Assembly (NCBI RefSeq): GCF_022201045.2
Contig: NC_068560.1
Coordinates: 37,845,001 to 37,909,000 of the forward strand
Source of the DNA: Citrus sinensis
Taxonomy: Eukaryota > Streptophyta > Magnoliopsida > Sapindales > Rutaceae
DNA length: 64,000 nt
Reading direction: 5' to 3'
Part shown: positions 1 through 11,783 of the stretch, in pieces
How positions within the stretch are numbered: the stretch's first letter is position 1
Layout: every line of letters starts with the position of its first letter
Program-made: the position numbers and the translations under genes
The notes under the pieces: model-generated
What the model was told of the DNA's origin: nothing
The model's input: only the letters and a program-made list of their open reading frames with translations
Database searches by the model: none

Positions 1-1
1 T

Positions 2-544
2 GATAGAAAAATTGTGGCTGAATCAATGACTACTCGGCTAACAACATGGGCAGATGAAATAGTCACTGAGAGGAGAACTATAGCTGAAAGAATGATAGTT
101 CGGCCGGTGTCTCCGCATCGATTTCAAGTGGTAGGCGGTGGGCTTAAGGAAGGTTTGGTTGACTTGCAAAAGAGAATTTGCTCCTGCAGAGTGTTCCAGC
201 TTGATCAGCTTGTGTGTGCTCATGCAATTGCGGCGTGTTTAACACACCGAGTGGATTTTATTAACCTTTGCTCGGACTTTTACACTACAGAATCATTGGC
301 GATGGCTTATGCACAACCAGTAGAGCCAGTTGGTGATGTGGCTGATTAGGAAGTTCCAGATGAAATTCAGGAGATGCAAGTATACCCACCAGTTGAGGCA
401 CCACCACCTGGCCGTCGTAAAGAGCTCAGAATACCCTCAGCTGGCGAGGACGTTGACCGGCGGACTGTAAGATGCGGTCGGTGTCATGAACTAGGCCATA
501 ATCGTAAGAGATGTAAGAATCCCATTGTGTCGACTCGAAGTTAG
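2..544 (+). pseudogene. MULE transposase C-terminal part with SWIM and CCHC zinc fingers, stop-interrupted
   Basis: The frame begins before the window. Bases 1-128 match 14006-14133 of the second MULE with only two differences seen, which ties this to the end of the MURA-type transposase. A SWIM zinc finger follows (C-x-C, then C-x-H within CSCRVFQLDQLVCAH). An in-frame TAG at 347-349 interrupts it. Beyond the stop the same frame runs on to a TAG at 542-544 and encodes a CCHC zinc knuckle (CGRCHELGHNRKRC), the usual tail of plant MURA proteins. The conserved knuckle after the stop shows that the stop is a mutation. A readthrough or assembly error is possible but less likely. Confidence 0.85.
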
Positions 545-751
545 TTGTATTTTGTGTGTTATGAGTTTGTAAAAACTATTATTGTTTTTGTGTTTCGTTG
601 GTTAAAACTGTTACTGTTTTTTGTGTATTGTACACTTATATTTCATAAAACTTTATTTAAAGTTTAAAATGTGAGGCATTAAAATTATATAAACTTAAGT
701 GCGCGAAGTAAAAAAAAATTCAAATTTCAACATTTAAATTACTACATAGGT

Positions 752-3332
752 TTACAATATAATATCGTCATTAAATATATCAACCGCAATCTTCTTTCTA
801 AAGTACTCGACATGACTAGCATTAAACTCCAATCTAAGCCCGAACATTAAATACATCGTAACCATCAATACAAAAACACCGCAATCGCCAGTTCCGGGCT
901 CTTGTTGTGGCGCGCTCTTAACTGCGATAACTTTCCACGGGTCTTCACTCCGCAACTCCGGTCGGATATTGTAGAAGCCAACATATTCCAACCATCGAGG
1001 GAATATAACTTCAAGTGGCTTGAATTTCAACTTGTACCTTTTGTCGTCGCGATTTGAGAGTAATGAGTCATAAATCCAGACTTTATTTTTCCGAAAGTCA
1101 ACTCGTGCTAGTACCCAATGCGCGCCGTCCAAGTTAACAGGGATGAGTAACTGCATATAACAATTGAAAAACATGTTCGTTATGTATGAAATTAAAATAC
1201 AACAAAGAAATAGCAACAACTTGAATATTTTCATTATATAGCATGTGAAATGTAATAAAATACATACCATATCAACATCTGTCATTGATTTAGACATTGT
1301 GTGTTGTCGCCCACAAAGATAACTATTCAAGTGGTCGTCGAATACCATTGAATCGACTGCACAATTCCCGTTATTCATAACTGATTCAAGAACACCTAAT
1401 ACATAGATAACCAAGAAATGCATAAATTAATAAAACTTAAATTTTTATAATTTAATAAAATTTATAAGTTTTGTCGGCACGTTACCCAAAAAAATGTGTC
1501 AGTATGTGTGACACGTTGGAGTAAGGCATTTGGATACTGCCGTTGTTTCTCGCTAATCAAGCGGAGATACTCGTGAATATGCTGTAGAGAAACAGAAATA
1601 TTACGAGTTTTTTAAAAAAAATTTATACACAAATCCACAACAATATACACCACGAGGAAATTATAAATACCTCATTGCCTAGCCATCCCATCGAAGCTGT
1701 CCCCAAAATTATTTGAAAGAATGACCGCGGGTGCTGGACTCTCCGGCGGACTCTGCTATCACCAGTGAACCATCGATCAAACTCAGCAAACAGACTAGAG
1801 TCTTCCAATCCTCTCAGTGGATTTACATCCACACTCGTACTCATGTCAATCGCATGCTCCATGATTTGGGGTCGAGGTAAAGGCCGGACGTTCTGTCCTC
1901 GCCTGACCGGAGGAATCATGTAAGGATTGTTATAAACATACGATGGTATGTACGCGCGGCCGAACTTACTAACGCCCGGAGGCACCTCTGTGAACACCTG
2001 CACGCTCTCCCCACTTACATCCCCGTAGAAACTATACAATGACGTGGACGTAGACAAATTTTCATTGCTCACGTCAGTATACACTCCAACGTCATCCGGG
2101 GCCTATACATTCGCCAAAAAGAACATATTAAATAACTATAAAATTAAAAGTTAAACGAACATTATTATTAAATTTAAATTAGCTTACCGCATACGAGCGT
2201 GCAGTGAGAGAATCCTTATTTGGACGTTTAGAAAATGTGTCGATGAAGCCAACAACGGTTTCTTTAAAATCTTTTAATTCTGACTTTATTTCATACACGT
2301 TACGATCAATCTTATCCAGCCGTCGTCGTACGTAATCATTAAACTGCTTTGTTGAAGAACGAATAAACCTCCGCAAAGTTGATTCTCGAAGACGCCATGG
2401 GCTTCCATTGCAGAATGCGGGGAATCTTATTCTTCGTTTTGACGACCCATGTTGATGGCAACCCTCCGATTGCTTCGTAAATCCAAGCCTACAACAACCA
2501 AAGTGAAAAATCAAATAAAACAACTATCAAATATTTAATACTATAAAACTTAGTAATAAACAAAAAAAAATAGCACCTGAACCCCAGACGTAAAGCCGTA
2601 AAGATTGTATTTTTCAATATTATGATCTGAATTTTTCAACCGAATCTTCTTAAATTTCTCGTCTTTCTCGAACAGTGCATTGTCAAGACTCTCGTAAATC
2701 ATTTCCCACGACAATAGACCCCATGGACGCTTTCGGAAGTATTGTATATCATCAACTTGGTCAAGCCAATCGAAATTAATTTGACAGTGATTTTTTCTTG
2801 CATTTAGTACTCTGTCCGCAAAATAAAACAGCGCAATCTTTAATGCGTCCATATCGTCAATTTCCTCGAATTTCAACTCCTTAAATACTGCATCGAATTG
2901 CTTCACATTAATCTTACGATGCACACCACCAAAATACGTATTCTGTAGCCTCTGCTCCATTTCATCATTTTTTTTATTGGTATCAACACCAAATGAAAGT
3001 CCAGTAACCAAGCACCATTCGACAATTGACAAGCGAATCAAATGCTTACCAATTTGAAACCATAACTGATCCTCACGGCTATCTTCTTCATGGGCCACTT
3101 GCCGCAGTAGAAGATTGTGCAAAATTACCCCACTAAATGGAAAACTTCGACACTCCAAGAAATACCCAAATATATCCTTTTTGAACATACGCAACTGCCG
3201 GTTTGTTAATTTTTCCTCGATGGCTTTAACGACCGAAGATAACATACACATGCTCGAAATTCGACCAGGAAAGTGATCAGCATAACGAAAATACATCTTG
3301 CCTACTTCAATATCCGGTGATTCTGATTTCCC
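752..3332 (-). pseudogene. Ulp1-like (C48) SUMO-protease-type gene of the MULE, DUF1985 plus protease, degraded
   Basis: Read on the minus strand, 3296-2577 gives a DUF1985-type domain (DHFPGRISSMC, then FPFSGVILHNLLLRQ). It ends at a good donor (CAG|GTGCTA at 2577). The next exon after about 2490 continues DUF1985 (AWIYEAIGGLPSTWVVKTK), meets a stop, and carries on in another frame (DYVRRRLDKIDRN), so a frameshift is present. A middle exon lies around 2100-1670. The last part (1423-752, with an intron at roughly 1270-1150) is a C48 protease domain with the His of GAHWVLARVDF, the Asp of WIYDSL, the Gln of QQEPGTGDCGVFV and the Cys of GDCGVF. In the second MULE the gene starts ATGGCG at 14412, whereas here the same place reads ATAGGG, so the start is lost. 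The family cleaves SUMO-type conjugates, but its role in the element is unknown. Confidence 0.8.
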
Positions 3333-3404
3333 TATGTATCTGTAATATTTATAAAATTATTACATTACATTTACAAAAAAAAAATTAACAAAAAATTGGT
3401 GCGA

Positions 3405-3470
3405 CAGTAAATTGGTGCGACAGGGCCTGTCGCACCAAATCTGGTGCGAGAGGCTTGCTGTCGCACCAGA
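3405..3470. repeat. Subterminal hairpin cluster of MULE 1
   Basis: Two inverted repeats stand in a row. The first, around 3413-3437, is GGTGCGACAGG facing its complement across one base. The second, 3442-3468, is a variant with GGTGCGAGAGG against GCTGTCGCACC. A half unit precedes them at about 3399-3407. The same units recur in the MULEs at 11463-15089 and 34632-35582, always inside the ends, so they belong to the family. They may bind transposase or fold in single strands. Confidence 0.8.
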
Positions 3471-3942
3471 TTTGGTGCAACAGCGTGCCGCGCATGGGCG
3501 CGCGCGCGCCCTGCCCCCCTCCCTCCCCACCCGCAAAAATTAAGCACAATCACTCCAAAATCGAAAACAATACTCCCAAACACCACCAACCACCACAAAC
3601 ATCATCACCACCACTATTAATCTCAAGCTATAACTATTATTATTCTAAAATCTCATTTTAAATTAATGAAAATAAGAAAAATGACTAACCTAGGTTTTGT
3701 TGAAGGTTGTAGATCGGATGCCGGTGAGAGATGGAGCCGCCGCCGACGAGGGATGATGTCGCCGCCGATGATGGGAGTTGGATCGGTTTGGGAGAGATGA
3801 GTGAAAGGGAGTGTTGGGGAAGAGATGAGGGAGGGGTATTTTGGTCTCAAATGTTGTTTTATGGCTAATGTTGATAGAAATATTTTTGGGGGGTTAAGAT
3901 GAAAAAAAGAGAAATTTTTTTGGTTATTACTGTAAATTTCCC

Positions 3943-4194
3943 ATTATATATCCGGAGATTCGGAGGCCATTATTATACATACAGCAAAGACCAACGAAAA
4001 TCGTTTGCATGGCAAAATCGGTAAGTAAAGTTGGACTCATTGTCTAAAGTCTAAACAAACCCTCCGTGGCTCAGGCTCGGTTGGTTTAAGAGGAGTCAGT
4101 CAAAGTCGCTGCTCTCACAATTTTATTTCAAAATTGAAGAAGCTGAACAATTCTTTCTCTCTTGGTACTAATCAACTTTCTCGAGTCTTTGGAA
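3943..4194. other. Promoter and 5' leader region between MULE 1 and the next gene
   Basis: This is unique-looking sequence between the MULE terminus at 3942 and the ATG at 4195. No clear TATA box stands out. The short distance means that the MULE end lies in the upstream region of the next gene and could affect its transcription. Confidence 0.4.
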
Positions 4195-6974
4195 ATGGAA
4201 GCTGTAACTTCAGCAGTCGAGAAAGTCAAAGGGTTCATTGACAGTCTCTTTCATCGCAGCCAAAACTCGTACAGCCGCAATCCGGTACTTGTAATTTGCT
4301 TCTTCTTCTTTTTCTTAATTTATTTATTTTTCTATTAAGTAATTCGTTTACTTTGATCATGTTCAGTTGTGCTGGTGCTTTTAATCTTTGTACGCATATG
4401 AGTGAAATACAGTCAGTGTCCTGTATACTGGAGGAATATCCTCTTGGCTAAACTATGAAATAGGGTTTCTTTAACTGGAATTCCCTTAATCTTGTTTATA
4501 ATTGCAATGGGCTTCATTACAAACTGGTTAAAGGGTTCGTTCGGATCGAGGTGATGTGATTTCTTATCCTCAACTGCTGTGGAATTGAGTCGCTAGCTGT
4601 CAGTGTGACTGAATGGGTTCTTTGGTAAATATTAGCTCCCCAAGTAACTCGCACTTTAGCACTTATACTTCCAGAGTTAAGTAGAAATGCAGCAGTTCCA
4701 AATGTACATATAACGCTCGCCCGGGGGGGGGGGGGGGGGGGGGGTTGGTGTGTGGGGAAGAACCAAAGAACATCCTTGCTGGGTGTGTAAAAGGATCTAA
4801 AGTGAATTTTGGTTTTCTTTTCATTATCCAATTGGATCTAGCACTGGCAGTTCCTTTTCCGTTCCCAGTAGTGTTTGTAGAGAAAACATTTGTTTCAATG
4901 TCAGTGAAGTTGGACATTTTAAGCTTTCTACTTATTTTATTTACATGAATTGAGTTTCTTAGCTCATGTTTCTACAACACTAATCTTACCGATTCTAAAA
5001 GGAAAGAAAAATCTAATATGATTTCTCCATCTTAGGGTGTGTGATAATGATTTTTCTTTACGTGGGAGAGTGCTAGCAGTCTGAGTCAAGTGCACTCACT
5101 AGTTGGTCACATCAAGAATTTATTTGAGATACAATCTCTTTCTTGAAAAGTGACTTCACCAATTTATGGTCTTCAACTTTTGGGATTTCCAAATTTTCTT
5201 TGAAGTGTAAATGCTCCTGTATTTAGCTACAAGTTCTTCTGGACATTATTTTCAGATTGAAATTTTGAAGCGATTGCAACGAGAATCATTTTCAGAACAG
5301 ATGAAACAAAGAGACAGATTAGATAAAGTTGAGCGACTGCTTTCTTTCTATAAATTATCCAAGGGAAGTCCATTCCAAGAAGCTAGTACTCATGTAAGGG
5401 CAGAGGTCGACGTCCTGGGAGCTGTATTGATGATGGGTGATATTGATCAGCAGCATGCTGATGCACTAGATAGAGCAGAAGTCAGAACTGGAATACATAC
5501 AAGGTTCACTTTTGAAACTACTATGCGGCAAAACGACACTCTAGTAGCAGACTTTGTGGCCTGCCAAGAAGGCGGAAAAAATGTCGGCAATATCTCAGGA
5601 AGGTCACTTTCACTTGCAAAACTGTCTTATGTAGCAAATGTTGGTGATTGGTTCTATGCAATTGCAGTTCCAGTGGGAGCACAATGCAGAGATTTTGATA
5701 TTGCTAGGAATTATTCCCATAAGGTACAATCAAATCTTATGCGTGCTTGTAACCTCCATTGTATTCCAATTTCTGTGGTGTTATGGCATACTAAATGCTA
5801 TTGTGTTACCATAAGTTAATTGCTTTAAATTTGTGTACAATTCTGCCTAAATGATTAGTAAATTGGATTGATGTTAAAGATCTTCCAGCCTCCAAGTTGA
5901 CTTGATTGGAGATCCTTAGCTGTAAAGAGAGATCCGTGCTGCCAGATTCTTACTGATCTTTTTGACGCTCCACTTGACGTTAGACCGTAGGCCTTTCCAG
6001 CATTCTCTTTCAGCTGTTTGTTTCATTTTCTTCAAGATTCCTTTTCTAGACAGATAAGTTAACTTGGCCTTATTGATTGGCATGGTGCTATTTGCATATC
6101 TCCGTTGTAGTAAATGGAAATTGTAATTCAATTGGTTTAGTGGGGTGCTATTTCAATTTTGGGAAGTGTGATTCACCATCATATGTTTTATCATTGACAT
6201 TTTTCACTGTTGTAAAATGATACGGCTTCTAACTTCATCCTAGTAAATTGACAAGAATTACATTCCTTGTGTGGGCAGGCAAAGGGCCTCACCACTATTT
6301 CATCTTTGGACCCACCCCTCTTGAGTCAGCATAATGGTGGTGCCATTGGCTTTACAGTGAGAAAATCAAATGTTGTTGCTTCATTGGCTCAATCTGTTTC
6401 TGGACTGGGAGTGCAGTTGGGTTCTGATGGAATTGGGCATTGCCTCAGCACTTTTGGGCAAGTTGTCTGCCAACTTTCTAGAGGAGTAAATCTATCTCTT
6501 ATGGGCCTTCACCAGGTACCTAAATCACGTAATCACCGTGTCAGTCTTCGACCCCTTACAATTCCAATAGGCTTTCTGAAACAGCGTAATGCCTCCGAGA
6601 ACTCAGTTGGGGCCAGTGCTTCTTCTCTGGGGATGAACACTCAAGAAATTGTCTCAACTGGATCTATTGCTCTGAAGCTGGAAACAGAACTTGATGAGAA
6701 TGCAAAAGTTGGAGGTTGGTTTGAGATGCAAAATTCAAATTCAAACCTTAGATGGGCTGTCACCATATCTGATATTTTTAATGAGGATTTAGAATGGGGT
6801 GTAACTTTCAGTGGAATGCATGATGGTTCTAAAGGATGGAACCAATACCAGCTTGAATCCTTTCTAGATCTTTGCTTAGGTAAGAGATTCAGCTTGAAGC
6901 TGGGTACTTCATACGTGGCAGATGGAGATGCCCAAATACCAGCCCTTATGCTTCGCTGTATCTGGTCTCTCTGA
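4195..6974 (+). CDS. Uncharacterised conserved plant protein with beta-rich C-terminus, 3 exons, about 417 aa
   Basis: Exons by splice signals and phase: 4195-4284, 5256-5723 and 6279-6974, all joins phase 0, giving 417 residues. The N-terminus MEAVTSAVEKVKGFIDSL is a short amphipathic helix. Residues about 31-75 are helical and charged, rich in Lys, Arg and Glu. The rest alternates polar and apolar residues in many short stretches with Gly turns and ends in LMLRCIWSL. That pattern, with an aromatic near the C-terminus, resembles beta-barrel proteins of organelle outer membranes, but this is inference. No signal peptide or transmembrane helix is evident. I do not recognise a named family. The first intron holds a run of 22 G. 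The start is the first ATG after the leader and gives a clean phase through all joins. Confidence 0.85.
4723..4744. repeat. Poly-G tract of 22 bases in intron 1
   Basis: An uninterrupted run of G, preceded by CGCCC, lies in the first intron of the gene at 4195-6974. Such runs are length-unstable and hard to sequence, so the count is uncertain. Confidence 0.9.
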
Positions 6975-8327
6975 TCATCAATGTCTATTCTTTGAAAATT
7001 TGGAGCTGGAAAGCAAAAGAAAGAAATGTTAATTTTGCTGCTGAATTTTTTTGTTTCTGAAATACGAACAAGGATAGGGAAAGAAACCTCCTCTACAATA
7101 TCGAAAATGGTCTAGGTAAGTGCTATCCGTGGGGATCAATTTGAAATGAAGTCTTCGATGAAAAGTTTGTTATTTCTGCTTCAATATTTCCTGTTCAAGA
7201 AATATCATGTTTAGTTTTCATCCATTTCCATGCTGATTATCCTTAACCTGGAAATTAGCAGCATTCCTTCAGAAAAGTATTAAGCTTTTTATTGTTCTTT
7301 GAGGATCAGTAAAGTTGATCTTAGACATTTCTCTCCGTGCTTTTTGGTTTTTACAGCTATTTTCAGAAAAAGAATTGAGATCATGTGAGCAATAAAACGC
7401 TGCAATTCTTCTATTTGAAACGTTCACAAAAATCAGACATCGCCTACAATAATTGATGCACATTTTTATTGATCCTAATTATTTGTTTATACTTGTTTAT
7501 TTGAACTAACCTAATTATTTAATTACAAAAAAATGAGACTCCAAGGAAAAGGCGTTTCCACTGATGGATTCCTCTTGGCCCAAATGGCATTCCACCAGTG
7601 ATTAATTATGAGGCTGCAAATAAAAGTATTTCCTGCCTATATTGTGCCGACGTTGCAAAGTTCAGAACCGATATTCGATTTTGTCGTAATAGCCCTAATT
7701 TCTCTTGGGGGGGAGTGGGAACATGTTTTGATTTGTTTCAAAGTAGATGCCTGCCCCGTCAAATTTTATTAAGAACAGTTAATTACATCAGTGAGTTTAC
7801 TGTTGTTTTTTTTAAATTTCACTGTTGTACCTTAAGAAAAGGTTTGAACCTTTTTTTGTTTGTTTTTTCTTTTTTTAATAAAATAGTATATATTTTAAGG
7901 ATAAAACTATGGTGTAATTGTGGTACCATACTACAGCTGCACCTAATTATTGGATCCAACTGCACACATGTACTATAACTGAATTCAATAGTTAGGTGCA
8001 GCTGTGGTATGGTACCACAGTTGCACCATACCTGAACCCATATTTTAGAGATACATCAAAGATAACAAATTAAAAGGTTGGGCAAGACTTCCAACCAAAT
8101 AAACAAAACAAAAATATTCTTGTTTTTGAATAAGCTTATTTAGGATTATATCAAATCATTGAATTTTTTTAAATTTAAGACAAATAGAAGGATCCGTATG
8201 TAATTACCCAGTTTATAATTAATTAATAAATCGCATCAACTAGCAGCATTTTGTTAGTTGTCCGTTCCGAGAACAGACACCTTTTCGAAGGGCTTTTCTT
8301 CTCTTCTCTTCATCTTTATCCTCCTTT
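6975..8327. other. Intergenic region between the uncharacterised gene and SKP1
   Basis: It holds the 3' flank of the upstream gene and AT-rich sequence. The only structure seen is the inverted repeat at 7907-8030. Short open frames here have no recognisable domain. Confidence 0.6.
7907..8030. repeat. Stem-loop repeat (hairpin MITE-like), arms of about 48 bases
   Basis: The left arm at 7907-7955 and the right arm at 7981-8030 are inverted copies with few mismatches, separated by about 25 bases. Both carry the words TGGTACCATA and CAGCTGCACCTAA or close variants. If transcribed, the RNA would fold into one long hairpin. It may be a small foldback transposon. No target duplication was confirmed. 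Confidence 0.75.
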
Positions 8328-8339
8328 TATATATAAATA
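8328..8339 (+). promoter_or_regulatory. Probable TATA box of SKP1
   Basis: TATATATAAATA stands about 56 bases before the SKP1 start codon, downstream of a CT-rich stretch, as in many plant promoters. The short leader that follows fits a transcription start near 8360-8370. Confidence 0.5.
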
Positions 8340-8394
8340 TAATAAATATCAAGAAAGTTAGGGTTTCAAGAGTGTGTTGGATCGATCGATCAGA

Positions 8395-9967
8395 ATGTCA
8401 ACGAGTAAGAAAATCACGCTGAAGAGCTCGGATGGAGAGGCGTTCGAGGTCGATGAAGCAGTGGCGTTGGAATCGCAGACGATCAAGCATATGATTGAGG
8501 ACGATTGCGCCGACAACGGAATCCCTTTGCCTAACGTTACCAGTAAGATCCTCTCTAAGGTCATCGAGTACTGCAAGAAGCACGTCGAGGCATCTAAGTC
8601 CGACGATCGGGCCACTAGCGGCGTCGATGATGATCTCAAGGCTTGGGATACCGATTTCGTCAAAGTCGATCAGGCCACTCTCTTTGATCTTATTCTTGTT
8701 AGTCCTCTTTTTCTTTCCTTAATTATCAATTGGCTCGTTTTGATTTGTGCTTAGGGATCTTGAATTCGTATCTAGGTTTTGTTTTTTGGGTAATTTTGGG
8801 ATTTTTTTTTAATTTACTGTCGTAGTCCTTAATATACTTAATTGGTAAAGTCAGATATATGATCCTGTTTTAAGATTGTTAATAGGACGTTTGTATTCTG
8901 CATTGGATCCTGAAAAGTTTTTCTTTTAGGTCAAATATGGATTCTTAATCAGAATTGTTAGTTCCTTTTAGTTAGAAATCTAATGAAGTGAAGGATGGGT
9001 TATGAATTAGATTTTTTTTTCTTTGTAATGATTTTGCACTTTGGTAATTACTCTATTTGAAAGCAGTCATTGGTGAAAGGGAAACTTATAAGTACGAGCA
9101 GATATGATTATGCTGTTTATATACTAAATTGAAAATTGGAACTCCCATCTGTCTATGATGCGAAGAAGGTTCTTCTGAGAAGGAATCCCTTCTAGTTAAA
9201 AATTGTATCTGCAGTAACTCTGAGGTAATATGTAGTATTCTCCCAAACTGAAATTACGCGGCTATTTTAACAATTTCTTTAGAGAGAGTTGTCTTACTCC
9301 CCTAGGTATTCTCTACCTACATACCTGTGTCGATTTTGGGAACAGGCACCCTCTTGTTGAAGGTTGTTCGAGCTTTTCTGGAGGGTTACTTCAGTGCCGT
9401 AATTTATCCGTATAATTTTTTGTAAAATTCAGAGTTTTAGATATCTGTGATGTTTGCAACTTGATTGATGCTGGTTATTTGGTTGATTATATGACTTGTA
9501 TCTGGGAAAAATGCATTTATCAAACTTTCACTTCTTGAAGTACTGTGTATTCCTTAAGTTGCAAGCATTTTTTTTTTAGGTCATATCTGCTTAATTTGTT
9601 TGGCAAGTCAGTAACAACTCTGTTACTGGCATGAATTTTCATGGAGGCATTTATCAAACTTTCACTTCTTGAAACACTATTTTGTTCTTTAAGTTGCAAG
9701 CTTCTGTATTTTTAGGTCTTATCTGCTTAATTTGTTTGGCAAGTGAGTAACAACTTTGTTACTGGCATGAATTTTTGTGTGTTGTGATTTTAGGCGGCAA
9801 ACTACCTGAACATCAAGAGCTTGCTGGACTTAACTTGCCAGACTGTTGCAGACATGATTAAGGGAAAGACTCCAGAGGAGATCCGCAAGACATTCAATAT
9901 CAAGAACGACTTTACCCCAGAAGAGGAGGAAGAGGTTCGTCGGGAGAATCAGTGGGCTTTTGAGTGA
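8395..9967 (+). CDS. SKP1: SKP1-like protein, SCF ubiquitin ligase adaptor, 2 exons, 158 aa
   Basis: Exons 8395-8697 and 9794-9967 join in phase 0 and give 158 residues, the normal length. SKP1 links the cullin CUL1 to F-box proteins in SCF E3 ubiquitin ligases in nucleus and cytosol. The N-terminal BTB/POZ-like fold begins with [17 protein letters not shown] and has the cullin-side segment [21 protein letters not shown]. The C-terminal helices that bind F-box motifs are complete: [27 protein letters not shown] (split across residues about 110-136) and the end [20 protein letters not shown]. The single intron before [10 protein letters not shown] is at the position usual for plant SKP1 genes of the ASK1/ASK2 type. 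The acceptor is TTTTAG at 9793. No defect is seen. Confidence 0.97.
9513..9775. repeat. Tandem duplication in the SKP1 intron, two units of about 128 bases
   Basis: Unit 1 (9513-9639) and unit 2 (9647-9775) both begin GCATTTATCAAACTTTCACT and end TTACTGGCATGAATTTT. They differ by scattered substitutions and small indels. Each contains a pyrimidine run ending in TAG that could act as a cryptic acceptor. The true acceptor follows at 9793. Confidence 0.9.
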
Positions 9968-10659
9968 AAGGATCTCAAATGACCAATTTGTAATTGTGTC
10001 TTTTCTTTTTTGTTTTGCCTTCTTTTTGTTGTTGCTGCTGACTCAAATGTCTTTAGCTGGTAAAAGCATCAAACCATTATTGTTTTAATGTCATATCATC
10101 CCAACCTTCTCTGTATCATTAATTGTGAAGTCCTTTTGGATCTTGTTAGTGATGTTAATATGGTATATGTTCTTCCGTACCCATTAGTTTGTTTTCTCAT
10201 GTTAAATGATTGTTATCTAGCTTGTTGGCTGCATAATTTAGATATGTTGCTTCAATGCTCTTGTTGACTTAGAGGGATCAGATAATGTGTTCATGTTGTT
10301 CATTCTAAAGGTGAAGATTTTGTAGCCATGTTGTGCTAAAAGCCCAGCATATAATATGTAGTCATTGGAGTGTCACGAGGGCTGATGATTTGCACAGAGG
10401 CCATACGAGTGATGCTGGTGTACTTAACCAACTAGTGACTTTGGCCAGAGTTCATCAGTTTGTGTGTCAGTTTTGTGGTCTTATCTTTAAGTGGTGTCTG
10501 GCGTGAATTGAGAGGTGCACTTGGAAATTTGGTTTGGAATTACATCGACTGGTGTATCTGACAAGTTTTTTTTGGTTATCTGGATCTTTCCATTGAAACA
10601 TGTAGAATACGCAATCCTTATTTCTTTTGCCTCTTATTCACTGGTTCCTGGCTAAATGC
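9968..10659. other. SKP1 3' region and spacer
   Basis: T-rich sequence after the SKP1 stop is likely the 3' untranslated region. No coding or repeat structure is evident up to the subtilase pseudogene. Confidence 0.5.
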
Positions 10660-10959
10660 TCTTACTGTCGTTACTCCCGTACACTGCTCATCACAAATTT
10701 GCTACGCACTTTGTATTTGCCGTTGGACCACCTAATTGAGCCAAAAACATCTTGCTTTAGGGAAGATGAGGCAGACGAGAAACTCACCTGGTAAATCAAC
10801 TTCTGCCCATTCTTCGTAAATTGCAGTTTCTTTGGGTTCGCTTTTACTTGTAGGCCTTCAGGTGTGTCAACTGTCAGCGTAGGTTGTTTCATTATCTCTG
10901 GCAACGGGCAACTTTTGTATGGTTCTACCTACCGTCGTTCTTTTTTCTCCCACTGATAG

Positions 10960-11135
10960 CCCGTTTGGGAGTGTGGTGAGGTAGTTGGGCTGTTAAAATT
11001 CAGTTACTAAGGTGTTTGGTAACTCTTATAATTGTGTTTAGGCAGTTTAGTAAATTTTTTTTTTAATTTTTACTCCACAACAGCGGTAGTTTAAAAGCTA
11101 TTGCACTTCATTTCCAAACACACTCTAAAATTGCA
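10960..11135. repeat. Possible small MITE inside the pseudogene exon
   Basis: The stretch starts near CCCGTTTGGGAGTGTG and ends near CCAAACACACTCT, which are roughly inverted. It breaks the exon 9 copy of the subtilase pseudogene. Such ends are common in hAT-like MITEs. No clear target duplication was found. Confidence 0.4.
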
Positions 11136-11783
11136 AATTGCAATGTGGTTGACGTTGGATATTGAATGTCACTTAGAACAGGCACAACCTTCTGGAATAA
11201 TTAATTTTGATACATTATCCCCTAGGTAACACACAAAATTCACGAAGTCAACACTTGAGGTCGCGGAAACCAGCCCTGGTTGTAATGATGCTGTTGGGAA
11301 GACTTATGTAGCAAAATCATACGGAGTTGATGCTGAGCCTGAATTTGTCGTTATCGGGGCTGCATGTTAACCGATAAATTGTATTACATATATCGACAAG
11401 TTTTTTTTTTTTGGTGTTATTATTATTTAATTTAAGGGTGACATAATTTTCTCCCAGTTATAGGGAAATTTACAAAAATAACCATTAATATTTTATTATT
11501 TTCGTAATTAACCCTCTCAACTTTTTTCTATCAACATTAGCCAAACACAAGCCTTTCTTCCCAAATTACCCTTCTTTACAGAACAAAACCAACATTGTTT
11601 CTCCCATCTCACCAAACCAAAAGCAGCTTTTCATTCTTGAATCATCAGCCAACGGCGACCGCAAAAGACAACTGTGAAAGTGATATCCGATCATAATCTA
11701 TCCAGATTCAACACAAATCGACATCACTTACTGGTATGAATTATTTTTTGAACTTACTGAACTCAGTCGGGTGAATCTGAATC

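Larger units (their letters stand above)
1..3942. mobile_element. Mutator-like element 1 (MULE), left end outside the window
   Basis: The right terminus is the inverted form of GGGAAATTTACA at about 3931-3942. The same terminal sequence bounds the element at 11463-15089, and 3057-3942 matches that element's 14134-15089 almost throughout. Inside lie the 3' end of a MULE transposase gene on + (to 544) and a broken Ulp1-like protease gene on - (752 to about 3330). The two converge, like mudrA and mudrB in maize MuDR. MULEs that carry Ulp1-like genes are known in plants as Kaonashi or KI-MULE, and I infer membership. Hairpins built on GGTGCGACAGG lie at about 3405-3470. The left end and target duplication cannot be seen. 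Confidence 0.85.

Noticed and set aside
4517-4948. Open frames across the poly-G run in intron 1
   Set aside because: They depend on the homopolymer length (poly-Pro or poly-Gly artefacts) and lie in an intron with good borders.
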